DNA of 64,000 nt from Bacteroidia bacterium (GTDB lineage Bacteria; Bacteroidota; Bacteroidia; AKYH767-A; OLB10). This document shows positions 17,661 to 26,457 of the stretch, piece by piece; the first letter of the stretch is position 1; every line of letters begins with the position of its first letter. The position numbers and the translations under genes are program-made. The stretch lies in the NCBI GenBank assembly GCA_037045145.1, contig JBAOIA010000012.1, forward strand, positions 310,001 through 374,000, written 5' to 3'. Below the pieces are notes generated by a model, which saw nothing but the letters and a program-made list of their open reading frames with translations, was not told the DNA's origin and searched no databases.

Positions 17661-18080
17661 ATGCCAAAGATTTACGATAATATAGAAAACCACTTAACCA
17701 AAGGACTGAATGAAGCGCTTGAATTATCACAGCGGACAGACTTTTGTGTGGGATATTTTAACCTGAGAAGTTGGAAAGAAGTTGCAGACAAAATCGACAG
17801 CTTATCGGGTGCGACAGTTGTTGAGGGCAAGGACGATGTTCACCGCATTTGCCGACTGCATGTTGGAATGCAGAAAATGCCAATTGACATTTTACGTGAT
17901 TACTTTTCAAAAGACGATGACCACATTATTGACCAAGCCGAAGCAGTAAAATTTAAAAAGCGACTGGCATCAGACAATGAATTATTTGGAAACAATTTAC
18001 AAACAGGATTGCTTATCAACTTCGGTTCAAAAAGTTTGCAATTTAAAAGGTTATTCAATAAAAAATACAAATTCGTATAA
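17661..18080 (+). pseudogene. Chimeric remnant: PLD-type helicase N-terminus joined to GxxExxY protein C-terminus
   Basis: The 139-codon frame is open, but it appears to be built from two unrelated genes. Residues 1 to about 102 (MPKIYDNIENHLTKGLNEAL ... KFKKRLA) resemble, from memory, the start of large helicases with an N-terminal phospholipase-D-like nuclease domain, where only the first tenth remains. From about residue 112 the text NLQTGLLINFGSKSLQFKRL is the C-terminal tail of GxxExxY proteins. The GxxExxY match seems to extend left in another frame: 17968-17991 reads HQTMNYLE. So the junction lies at about 17964-17970 and a small indel near 17992 shifts the frame. The open frame is therefore probably an accident of deletion, and a functional product is unlikely. 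Confidence 0.6.
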
Positions 18081-18131
18081 TCATGGCAATCCTAATAAAC
18101 TTACTGTAATCAAGGTTCAGACAATTGACAA

Positions 18132-19013
18132 ATGAAAAAAGAACAGCTAAAAATATCCATCCGTTTTTTTAACGACCGTGAGGTACGGGCTGTTTGGGAT
18201 GAAGAACATTCTAAATGGTATTTTAGTGTATTGGATATTGTGAGTGTTTTGAATGAAGAAGGTGATTACAATAAAACCCGCAACTATTGGAAGTATCTAA
18301 AAGCAAAGTTGAAAAAAGAAAACAGCGAAGTGGTTAGTGCCACTACCCAATTGAAATTTTTAGCTCCTGATGGTAAAAAGCGGTTGGCTGATATGTTGGA
18401 CAGCGATGGTGTAACAGCATTAGCCAAGAATTTTCCCAACAACAGGGCAATGAAGTTTTTAGACTGGTTTCTATACAGCGATACCAGCATTGACGGACAA
18501 AGCAAAAAGAAGGCTTACACCCTTTTTGAAAGTAATCTTATCAACGAATTTGAAGTAGGAACTACCAAAGGCCTGCAACAAATACACGCTTATTTGTTTG
18601 GCGGCTTGTATGATTTTGCAGGGCAAATCAGGGAAAAAAGTATTTCAAAAGGTGGATATCAATTCGTTTATGCCCAGTATTTAAAAACCATTTTGCAAAA
18701 AATAGATGCCATGCCTCAAAAAAAGTTTGATGAGATTATTCAAAAATATGCCGCCATGAACAAAGCACATCCTTTTATGGAAGGCAACGGCAGAAGTACG
18801 AGAGTATGGCTTGATTTGATGCTAAAAAAATATCTGAAAAAATGTGTGGACTGGAGCAAAATCAGCAAAGAGAACTACATGAATGCTATGATAATTAGCA
18901 CAGTTGATTATTCAGTTTTATCACAAGTCATATCAAAAGCCCTCACCACTAAAATCAACGATAGGGAAATGTTTATGAAGGGTATTGACTACTCTTATTA
19001 TTACGAAGAATGA
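18132..19013 (+). CDS. Fic family protein with N-terminal BRO-N domain
   Basis: A 293-residue protein. Residues 1 to about 110 resemble a BRO-N DNA-binding domain (IRFFNDREVRAVWDEEHSKW, FSVLDIVSVL, LADMLDSDGV). The C-terminal part is a Fic domain with the catalytic loop HPFMEGNGRSTR at 213-224 (HxFx[D/E]GNGRxxR, His213 intact) and the flap region at about 150-175. Fic enzymes transfer AMP or other groups from nucleotides to protein hydroxyls and often act as toxins. I see no clear [S/T]xxxE[G/N] inhibitory motif. The gene looks complete. Its stop overlaps the start of a truncated DprA-like frame (ATGA), so the two were once an operon. It sits in a small degraded island. Confidence 0.85.
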   Translation: MKKEQLKISIRFFNDREVRAVWDEEHSKWYFSVLDIVSVLNEEGDYNKTRNYWKYLKAKLKKENSEVVSATTQLKFLAPDGKKRLADMLDSDGVTALAKNFPNNRAMKFLDWFLYSDTSIDGQSKKKAYTLFESNLINEFEVGTTKGLQQIHAYLFGGLYDFAGQIREKSISKGGYQFVYAQYLKTILQKIDAMPQKKFDEIIQKYAAMNKAHPFMEGNGRSTRVWLDLMLKKYLKKCVDWSKISKENYMNAMIISTVDYSVLSQVISKALTTKINDREMFMKGIDYSYYYEE

Positions 19014-19156
19014 TAAAAGAAAGTCTTGGTAATATCGAACTTTTAAAGCTACCCAAAACAGCTTTTTTTTGCAGCCGACAAGTGCCTGCCTCGGTGGTAT
19101 TGAAATACTATGACTAGGCAATTGAGCAAAGAGAGAAATTTGCACTAAAATTGTAA
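19010..19156 (+). pseudogene. Truncated DprA-like (Rossmann-fold) protein gene with internal TAG
   Basis: The frame starts at an ATG overlapping the Fic stop and reads MIKESLGNIELLKLPKTAFF, then CSRQVPASVVLKYYD, then TAG (19115-19117), then AIEQREKFALKL and TAA. From memory this is the N-terminus of a small DprA/SLOG-like protein common in Bacteria. There the motif is KTAFLCSR...VLKxYDWAIEQREKG, so the TAG replaces the Trp codon and the homology breaks off shortly after. The remaining roughly 150 residues are missing. It is below the size limit of usual gene callers and would be missed. Readthrough could not restore a full protein. Confidence 0.6.
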
Positions 19157-19230
19157 ACCTATTTCAAAGCCAGACATTCTTCAAATATCAACTTTTAACA
19201 CTCAAACATCTTATATAATCAGTAGTAATT

Positions 19231-20916
19231 CTATTTCACTTTCATCAGTTTTCTTGTACTCACATCTTCACCTGAAACAATGGTCAGAAAATAAAGTCCG
19301 GAATACAATTGCTCTGTATTGATTGTTGTCTGAGCGTTAATGTTCGCTTTGTAAATTGTATTGCCAAACACATCAGTTAATATAAGTTGAGTTTGACTGA
19401 AACTACCGGAAATATTTATCTCATTAACAAAAGGATTAGGATAAACCAGCAGGTTTGCAGCATTAATACTTGACACAGATGTTGTTGGAAAGGCATACTT
19501 CGCAAAGTAGCCATCGCGCGACCCGGCACTCACCAATGTGTTTACCGCAGGTGCAGGATTAAAGTCAACATTCTGCTCAAAGCCCCCACATAAAAACACT
19601 TCGTCAAAGGTATTGCAAGTCATGTTTCGGCAAAAATCAAAGGCAGTACTGCCACATCCAAAAGCAGACAAATAGTTACCCATTGAATCATAATGTGCCA
19701 GATAGATATCAGCAAAACCATTACTGTTTAATGATGCAACTGTCACGTCAGGATCAAAATCGGCAGTATTAAAAAAATAACCACTTACCAAGATTGAGCT
19801 ATTTGAAAGTTCAGCAATAGTATAGCAAATATCAGAGCCGTTTCCACCAATTCTTTTTGCAAAAACATAACTACCGCCATTTGTATATTTTGCAAAATAA
19901 CCGTCAAAACTACCTTGTGCCATCAGCGCCATTGTATCAATATCCGGATCAAAATCTGCAAAATTTGAAAACTGACCACAGGTCAGAATATCTCCGTTAT
20001 GATCAACCTTTAATCCAAACGGATATGCATTTTCTATTGGAAAAGACCAATAATAGTTTCCAAAATTGCTATATGAGGCAGTAAATGCTGCAAGTCCGTC
20101 AGCAAAAAGTGTATCGGGATTTACTGAGCCATAATCAAAAATCAAAGTGTCTTCAAACGTACCTGTAAGATATACTTTGCCATTGATTCCTGCTGTGATG
20201 TTATAGGAGTGATCTTCTCCTGAGCCCATTAGTGCATTGAGCCAAAATAAATTTCCATTCGGATTAAATTTTCCAAAAACCACATCTGAATTACCGCTTC
20301 CATAGAGTGGCGTGACTGTCAATCCATCATCAACATAAGAAGAGTCAGTAAATGCGCCTGCAAACAAAACCAGGTAATCCTTATAATCAATACGGTAAAC
20401 ATCATCGTTTAACATACCACCCACACCTCTCACCCACTGCAACATTCCGGATGAATCATATTTTGCAATAAAACCATCCTGTTGCCCTCTGTTTGTAGCC
20501 ATTACAACATTTCCTTTAGGATTAAAATTTGTGTTTACATTAAACACGCCACATAAATAGATATTGCCGTATTCATCAACAGCAGGATCTGAGTAATTAA
20601 ACTCCTCGCCTACACTACCTATATTCATAGCCCAGATAAAATTACCGGCACTATCATATTTGGCAAGAAAAATATCATTTCCTCCATTGCTAGTTAATGG
20701 ATAATTGGTGTTGCCCGGATCAAAATCTGCTGTTCCGGAAAAATAACCTGACACAATAATATTTCCGGTGCTATCTAATGCAACTCCCATTGCGTTTTCA
20801 AATTGTGTGCCTCCAACACGCTTTGCAAACTTGTATTGTTGCGCTTCAATATCTGAAGTATAAAGACAACTCAAAATGAATAAAATAAAAACATTCAGGC
20901 ATTTTTGCTGTTGCAT
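19231..20916 (-). CDS. T9SS-sorted secreted protein with SBBP-type beta-propeller repeats
   Basis: A 561-residue exported protein from the ATG at 20916 (MQQQKCLNVFILFILSCLYT signal). The body consists of about eight repeats of 45-50 residues, each with an xDFDP or xNFNP loop (GTADFDPGN, TNFNPKGN, ADFDPDID, ADFDPDVT, VDFNPAPA) and an AKYDSxG strand. This is typical of SBBP propellers. The last 80 residues form a T9SS type A sorting domain (LLVYPNPFVNEINISG ... GLYFLTIVSG ... KLMKVK), so it is expected on the cell surface or released. An upstream in-frame ATG at 20961 adds a non-hydrophobic N-terminus and is rejected. The ligand is unknown. Confidence 0.88.
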   Translation of the reverse strand: MQQQKCLNVFILFILSCLYTSDIEAQQYKFAKRVGGTQFENAMGVALDSTGNIIVSGYFSGTADFDPGNTNYPLTSNGGNDIFLAKYDSAGNFIWAMNIGSVGEEFNYSDPAVDEYGNIYLCGVFNVNTNFNPKGNVVMATNRGQQDGFIAKYDSSGMLQWVRGVGGMLNDDVYRIDYKDYLVLFAGAFTDSSYVDDGLTVTPLYGSGNSDVVFGKFNPNGNLFWLNALMGSGEDHSYNITAGINGKVYLTGTFEDTLIFDYGSVNPDTLFADGLAAFTASYSNFGNYYWSFPIENAYPFGLKVDHNGDILTCGQFSNFADFDPDIDTMALMAQGSFDGYFAKYTNGGSYVFAKRIGGNGSDICYTIAELSNSSILVSGYFFNTADFDPDVTVASLNSNGFADIYLAHYDSMGNYLSAFGCGSTAFDFCRNMTCNTFDEVFLCGGFEQNVDFNPAPAVNTLVSAGSRDGYFAKYAFPTTSVSSINAANLLVYPNPFVNEINISGSFSQTQLILTDVFGNTIYKANINAQTTINTEQLYSGLYFLTIVSGEDVSTRKLMKVK

Positions 20917-20983
20917 AACAGGTATTTTTGTTTTATCAGGTAAAGATATGCATTCAGCCAATCGTTGACTGACTATGAAACCA

Positions 20984-20992
20984 TATTTTTGC
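20984..20992 (+). promoter_or_regulatory. Promoter -7 box of the M16 peptidase gene
   Basis: TATTTTTGC ends only 7 nt before the ATG at 21000, and a TTG at 20965-20967 lies 16 nt upstream at roughly -33. Transcription would begin at or next to the start codon, so a leaderless or near-leaderless mRNA is likely. Confidence 0.5.
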
Positions 20993-20999
20993 AGAAACT

Positions 21000-22253
21000 A
21001 TGGATCATTCAACAAAAACTTTTGCACTATCAAACGGACTGAAAATTGTTTTAACTTCTTTAAACAACACTGAAGTCTCACATTGTGCATTATTAATAAA
21101 AGCAGGAACCAGAAACGAACAAATTCAAAAAGAAGGATTAGCACATTTCATTGAGCACATGTTGTTCAAAGGAACGCGCAAACGAAAATCGTTTCATATT
21201 TTAAATCGTCTTGAAATAGTAGGCGGTGAGTTAAATGCCTTTACCAGCAAGGAGGAGACATGCATTCACGCATCTGTTACATCACTCCATCTTGAGCGTG
21301 CACTTGAACTTATTAGCGATATTACATTCAACTCTGTTTATAATATTCGCGAAATTGAAAAAGAAAAGGAAGTTGTTTGTGATGAAATAAGGTCTTATCT
21401 CGACAATCCGGGAGAGCAGATTTTTGATGACTTTGAAGGAATAGTATTTAAAAAAAATCCATTGGGAAATCCAATATTAGGCACTGAAAAATCTGTAAAA
21501 AGTTTTAAACAGAAAGACCTGATTGCATTTACCCGAAAGTTCTACATTCCATCCAATATGGTACTGTCAATTGCAACATCATTGAATACAGAAAAAGTAA
21601 TCAGGCAATTAGAGCATCATTTTGGTAATTACAGACTTGCCAAAGTTGGCGAAAGATTAAAACCATTTAAAAAATATACTGCTGAAAAGGCTGTGATTAA
21701 AAAACACAGTGCACAATGTCATTTTATCATGGGAACAGTAGCACCTTCACTCTATCAGGCAGACAGAATGACTGTTGCATTGTTGAATAATATTCTTGGT
21801 GGGCCGGGTATGAACTCAAAGCTCAACTTAGGTGTTCGCGAAAAATACGGCTATACTTATGCCATTGAATCCGGATTTAATTCCTACACTGACACAGGCA
21901 TGTTTCATGTCTATCTGGCAACAGACAAAAAATACCTGAATAAAAGCATTGATCTTGCCATAGCTGAAATGAAAAAACTTACTGATAATAAAATAGGGTC
22001 TTTACAGCTCAACCAGTTCAAACAACAATTTAAAGGTCAATTGGCATTGGCTAAGGAAAACAAATCGAATGTGGTTATCTCTAATGCACGAAGTTTATTA
22101 AACTTCAAAAAAGTAACTGCCATAGAAGACATTTATAAAAAGATTGATGCCGTAACTTCTTCGCAATTGATGGAAGCTTCAGCAAAGTATCTGAATGCAA
22201 AATCGCGCAGCTACAGTAGTCTGCTTTATGAAAGTGTTGGTCATGAGCAATAA
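21000..22253 (+). CDS. M16 family zinc peptidase
   Basis: A 417-residue processing-peptidase-like enzyme with the inverted zinc motif HFIEH at residues 49-53 and the distal Glu in EKEVVCDE at about 125-132. The C-terminal half has the substrate-binding GGPGMNSKLNLGVREKYGYTY. It lacks a signal peptide, so a cytosolic location is expected. The size matches single-unit M16B enzymes, which act as dimers on short peptides or presequences. It overlaps the following nuclease gene by 11 nt. Confidence 0.92.
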   Translation: MDHSTKTFALSNGLKIVLTSLNNTEVSHCALLIKAGTRNEQIQKEGLAHFIEHMLFKGTRKRKSFHILNRLEIVGGELNAFTSKEETCIHASVTSLHLERALELISDITFNSVYNIREIEKEKEVVCDEIRSYLDNPGEQIFDDFEGIVFKKNPLGNPILGTEKSVKSFKQKDLIAFTRKFYIPSNMVLSIATSLNTEKVIRQLEHHFGNYRLAKVGERLKPFKKYTAEKAVIKKHSAQCHFIMGTVAPSLYQADRMTVALLNNILGGPGMNSKLNLGVREKYGYTYAIESGFNSYTDTGMFHVYLATDKKYLNKSIDLAIAEMKKLTDNKIGSLQLNQFKQQFKGQLALAKENKSNVVISNARSLLNFKKVTAIEDIYKKIDAVTSSQLMEASAKYLNAKSRSYSSLLYESVGHEQ

Positions 22254-24996
22254 AATTGATTCATTTTTATCACGTATTGTTGATGAGCTTCTTGCCTCTG
22301 TTGACGGAAATAATTTTGCAGACTATACTGTTGTATTTCCAACCAGAAGGGCGGCTTTACTTTTTAAAATACAGCTTGCAAAAAAAATAAATAAAGCTGT
22401 TGTGTTACCTTCAATCCTATCAATAAGTGATTTTGTTGAACATTACACACCTCTTCGTATTGCTGAAAAGAAAGAAGTTCTTCTTGATTTATTCACAGTT
22501 TACAAGCCATTTTTTCCTGATTATGATTTTGCATCTTTTGCACCATGGGGCGAAATGATTCTCGGTGACTTTGATGAAATAGATCTTTACTTAGTTAATT
22601 ACAATGAACTGTTTGCTGACCTGACATCATATCATGAAATAGAATCTGTTTTTCAGGATGACGAAGAATTTAGAGAACAATTAAAACAGTTTTTTGAATT
22701 GTTCAACGCAGTTAAATCTTCTACTTTAAAACAAAACTTTTTATATGCCTGGCAGGCATTGCCGAAGTTGTATGAAAAACTGGATGCAGTATTAAACAAA
22801 AGCAATAAGACAACTGCAGGCAAAGCGATGAAACAATTGGCATTGTCACCCGAAAAATATTTAAAAAGTCTGGATTGCAGCAAGATTATTATTGCCGGGT
22901 TTTATGCATTGGCACCAGCAGAACAAAAATTGTTTGAATATATCCTAAGTGGCAAAGGGAAAATATTCTGGGATGCTGATGAGTATTACACAAAAAACAT
23001 AACCCAGGAGGCTGGACTGTTCTTCAGAAAAAACAGCATCACACAAACTAGTTTTAAATGGGAGGAATCGTATTTCAAAGATATACCTAAGAACATTTGT
23101 GTAACCGGTGTGCCGTTAATCACTGGTCAATTTAAATTTTTGGCTGATCGTTTAAAGACCCTTATTGCACAGAAAAAATTCAATCCAGACAAAACAGTTA
23201 TTGTCTTACCAGATGAAAAATTATTGCCTTTGTTGTTGCAATCATTACCCGAAGAGATTGAGCATGTAAATATCACAATGGGATTTCCATTAAAAGAAAC
23301 TCATTTGTATCGTTTTATTGAAACATTAAATGTTTTACTCAAACAAATTTCAGAAACTTCTAAGCAGAAGATGGTTTCTACCCATGCATTAGAAAATTAT
23401 CTTGCACACCCTTATGCTTTATTGTTAAAACACGACATACGTAATTTGAATGTTGCAGGGATAAACATTCCGTTAAAAGAACTTCCCGAAAATATCAGTC
23501 AGTTTATAAAATCACTGATAATTGCTCCGGTTTTTGACCGATATATTCAATTACTAAGATTGCTTTATAATGCTATGGAGCCTAATCATCATGAAAAAGA
23601 AATTGCCGGATTTGTACTGAATGAGCTGCTTGAACTTCAAACAATGGTAACACCATATTCAGAAATTCTGAATGAGCAATCTTTACAGATGATAATCGTA
23701 GAAATGCTTGACACTGCAAGAATTCCATTCAGTGGTGAGCCTGTAAAAGGGCTTCAGGTTATGGGATTACTCGAAACACGAACACTGGATTTTGAAAACA
23801 TATTTTTTCTGAATGTCAATGAAGGGTCTGTTCCAAAATCAAAACAAAATCACTCATTTATTCCTTTTACCATCAGAAAGAGTTTTGGACTTCCATTGCT
23901 CGATGAGCAGGATGCTATTACTGCCTATCACTTCTGGCGACTGATGCAGCGTGCATCAGAGATTGACTTTATATATAACACCGAAGTCAATGAGTTTGCA
24001 AGTGGCGAAAGAAGCCGATATTTGTTGCAATTGTTTTATGAAATGAAAAACCATTTCAGCAACTGGCAGGTAAGTCATCAAATTATTACAACACCGCCAT
24101 ATCGTTACAATTACGTTACACCCGGAATTAAAAGAGATGAGCAACTGACAAAACATTTATTGTCAATGGTAGCAGAGAATAAATTAAGGTTTTCTGCTTC
24201 TACACTCAACAGTTTTATCCATTGTTCATTACAATATTACTTTAAAGAAATAAAAAAAATCAGAGAGCCCGATGATAGCGGTGAAGAGATTGATGCGGCT
24301 GTATTCGGAAAAATTTTGCACAATGCAGCAAGTGGAATTTATGAACAGATAATTGATGTTGAATTCAACAAGAACAGTGCAGCCCAACTCCGAGAATCTA
24401 TTTCATCATTTATAAAAGCATCTATTGCCCAGGAATATGACAAACACTATCAGGGAACAGGATACACCCTAATCATAGAAAAAATATTAACTAAATACAT
24501 TGAAAGCATAATAGCTGCCGATCTAAAAAGTGAAACTTTTTCACCTCATGAATTAGAAAAAGAAAAAGTGGTGGTTTGTGATATTGGTAACGGTATTACG
24601 GTAAAGATTAAAGGAATTTTTGACCGTATTGATAAAGTAGCTGAAGGATACAGAATAATAGATTATAAGACAGGCAATGATACTTTAAAAAAGATTAAGA
24701 ATCTTGATGAGCTAACAAATGAACCAAAAACCAAGGTTGATTTTCAGCTTTTACTCTACTGCTGGATGTTTGTGAAAACACACGGTAATGAAAAAGTATA
24801 TGCCGGAATTTACCCTCTAAGGCAAATGGCTGATGGCTTAGAAAAGTTAGAACACTATTCCATGACCGATCATACAAACTTTGAAGAATTGTTGTTTACT
24901 TTAATCAGAAAAATATTATTGGAATCGGATTTTACGATGACAACAGACACTGCACGCTGCAAATACTGTGCTTACAAGGATATTTGCAACAGATAA
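22243..24996 (+). CDS. AddB-like PD-(D/E)XK nuclease/inactivated helicase
   Basis: The protein of 917 residues from the ATG at 22243 (MSNKIDSFLSRIVDELLAS) begins with the AddB-type helicase-like region (YTVVFPTRRAALLFKIQLA). It ends with a RecB-family nuclease domain: FGKILHNAASGIYEQ, the catalytic IIDYKTGND, and Cys residues CSLQYYF and CKYCAYKDIC that would hold the iron-sulfur cluster of AddB. Such proteins form, with AddA, the end-processing complex for double-strand break repair. No addA-like UvrD helicase gene is next to it here, since the downstream gene is convergent. The start is 48 nt inside a longer frame and overlaps the M16 gene. Confidence 0.85.
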   Translation: MSNKIDSFLSRIVDELLASVDGNNFADYTVVFPTRRAALLFKIQLAKKINKAVVLPSILSISDFVEHYTPLRIAEKKEVLLDLFTVYKPFFPDYDFASFAPWGEMILGDFDEIDLYLVNYNELFADLTSYHEIESVFQDDEEFREQLKQFFELFNAVKSSTLKQNFLYAWQALPKLYEKLDAVLNKSNKTTAGKAMKQLALSPEKYLKSLDCSKIIIAGFYALAPAEQKLFEYILSGKGKIFWDADEYYTKNITQEAGLFFRKNSITQTSFKWEESYFKDIPKNICVTGVPLITGQFKFLADRLKTLIAQKKFNPDKTVIVLPDEKLLPLLLQSLPEEIEHVNITMGFPLKETHLYRFIETLNVLLKQISETSKQKMVSTHALENYLAHPYALLLKHDIRNLNVAGINIPLKELPENISQFIKSLIIAPVFDRYIQLLRLLYNAMEPNHHEKEIAGFVLNELLELQTMVTPYSEILNEQSLQMIIVEMLDTARIPFSGEPVKGLQVMGLLETRTLDFENIFFLNVNEGSVPKSKQNHSFIPFTIRKSFGLPLLDEQDAITAYHFWRLMQRASEIDFIYNTEVNEFASGERSRYLLQLFYEMKNHFSNWQVSHQIITTPPYRYNYVTPGIKRDEQLTKHLLSMVAENKLRFSASTLNSFIHCSLQYYFKEIKKIREPDDSGEEIDAAVFGKILHNAASGIYEQIIDVEFNKNSAAQLRESISSFIKASIAQEYDKHYQGTGYTLIIEKILTKYIESIIAADLKSETFSPHELEKEKVVVCDIGNGITVKIKGIFDRIDKVAEGYRIIDYKTGNDTLKKIKNLDELTNEPKTKVDFQLLLYCWMFVKTHGNEKVYAGIYPLRQMADGLEKLEHYSMTDHTNFEELLFTLIRKILLESDFTMTTDTARCKYCAYKDICNR

Positions 24997-25398
24997 TCAC
25001 ATCAGTAGTTTTTCAACTAATCGGTCAACAGGGAAGGTTGTTACTTCGCCATTGAGTTCCTTCAACGGTTTCCAGAAAAAATGAATATCATTTGCATCTT
25101 GGGGCAGGATAAAATTCTCGCACGATACTTTGTAATAAACGCTGATAAGTTGCAAGCCGGGGTTAAATGCAGATTCAACAAAAAAATCAGTCGTATAAAA
25201 ATGTTCCATTACTTCTACCCTTTGTTGCGTTTCCTCTAAAAATTCGCGCACTAAACATTCGCGCAGACCTTCACCAAATTCAAGTCCACCACCGGGAAAT
25301 TTGGTAAATACGTTACCCTCTTCCTTCTCATGAGTAAGTAGCACTTCTGCATTCTTATTTATCAGAATACCATAAACACGAATAACAAATGGCTTCAT
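24997..25398 (-). CDS. Nudix hydrolase
   Basis: A 133-residue single-domain hydrolase of nucleoside diphosphate-linked compounds. The Nudix box is at residues 37-59: GGLEFGEGLRECLVREFLEE, fitting Gx5Ex7REUXEE, with Gln in place of the usual final Gly. The substrate cannot be predicted. The gene is convergent with the AddB-like gene; the two stops are directly adjacent with no spacer, so transcripts must overlap. Confidence 0.92.
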   Translation of the reverse strand: MKPFVIRVYGILINKNAEVLLTHEKEEGNVFTKFPGGGLEFGEGLRECLVREFLEETQQRVEVMEHFYTTDFFVESAFNPGLQLISVYYKVSCENFILPQDANDIHFFWKPLKELNGEVTTFPVDRLVEKLLM

Positions 25399-25421
25399 CG
25401 TTTCAAAAATAGCTAAAAAAA

Positions 25422-25445
25422 AAGGTTGATACCAAGATCAACCTT
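25422..25445 (-). terminator. Hairpin terminator of the coiled-coil lipoprotein gene
   Basis: AAGGTTGAT (25422-25430) and ATCAACCTT (25437-25445) form a 9-bp stem with a 6-nt loop. On the minus strand it is followed by a run of eight or more T, so it ends the transcript coming from 26333. Confidence 0.85.
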
Positions 25446-25466
25446 ATTAATAAAAATTCTCTAAAA

Positions 25467-26333
25467 CTATTTTGTAACAATTACCAAATATTTGGAATTA
25501 CTCCAGAACAAATCGGGATTGGTAATTTTCAAAGACTGATATTTTTTCTTGTCCTTTTCATAAGTATATGCCGATGCAGGATGAGAAGACATAATCTTAA
25601 CACTCTTTGTATTTAACTCTACTGATGCAAACTGCCTGATGTCAACTTTTATGAAAGCTGAATTATCAATATCAGGATTTACTGTTTTGGTCTTACCGAT
25701 ACCGATAAATCCACCTTTTTTATTCAGAATTTTTTTGTCGCGCAAATGTTTGTAAGTTCCTACTGCATAATATGCAGTGTTAATCTGACTAACTTTTTCT
25801 TCAATAGTTTTATCACGCTCACCGATGGTTGAGTTTAACGTTTCAATATTAGTGCGTAACCCTGTAATTTCGATTTTAGCATCACCAAGTTGATTGTTTA
25901 AATTAGCAATCATAGAATCGCGCTCAGCAATTTTAAGGTTCAAGGAAGTAATCATTTTGTTAAGCTGTGCACTTTTCACGCCACTGTTTTTCAGTTTCCT
26001 TGTCAGTTCGGCAATACGCTGGCTGTTCTGATCTAGCAGTGAAGCAATACTCTCCATGTTTTTACGGATGCGGTCTTTTACTGTTCCGCCCATTTCAGGG
26101 TCGCGTTTGCGATCAAGAGTAATGGAAGCGTGAATCTGATTAATACTGTCTAAACTTGCTTCAATACCGTTGAAGTCGCCAAGGAATGAATCTATAGTAC
26201 TGTCTTTAAGAAAAGATGTGCTAATCAAAGAGTCACGTTCACGATTAAGTCTATCTACTTCCGGTTTATAGTCTTTGCAGGCATACATAGCCATTAAAAG
26301 TACAGCGATAGAAAATTTAAGGATGTTTTTCAT
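25467..26333 (-). CDS. Coiled-coil lipoprotein
   Basis: A 288-residue lipoprotein (lipobox MAMYAC, Cys19). Residues 20-200 are a long heptad-rich helix region (RIAELTRKLKNSG, LNLKIAERDSMIANLNNQLG, IEEKVSQINTAYYAVGTYK), followed by a small beta-rich C-terminal domain of about 85 residues (GGFIGIGKTKTVNPDID ... YLVIVTK). From memory, Bacteroidota proteins of this build are sometimes annotated as Cbp1-type adhesins, but adhesion is not evident from sequence. It is a single-gene unit with its own terminator. Confidence 0.72.
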   Translation of the reverse strand: MKNILKFSIAVLLMAMYACKDYKPEVDRLNRERDSLISTSFLKDSTIDSFLGDFNGIEASLDSINQIHASITLDRKRDPEMGGTVKDRIRKNMESIASLLDQNSQRIAELTRKLKNSGVKSAQLNKMITSLNLKIAERDSMIANLNNQLGDAKIEITGLRTNIETLNSTIGERDKTIEEKVSQINTAYYAVGTYKHLRDKKILNKKGGFIGIGKTKTVNPDIDNSAFIKVDIRQFASVELNTKSVKIMSSHPASAYTYEKDKKKYQSLKITNPDLFWSNSKYLVIVTK

Positions 26334-26457
26334 TTATTAAATTTTTAGTGGTTCTATAAGTTATTACTATTGATGATTAGTAATTGTTGCAAATATATAT
26401 GCATCATATCATCCTAACACCATCTTGTAAAAGGGATTTAAACAAAGATATTCACAC

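Noticed and set aside
18132..19013. Prophage, based on the BRO-N domain
   Set aside because: No integrase, capsid, terminase or attachment site is nearby; the domain alone is common outside phages.
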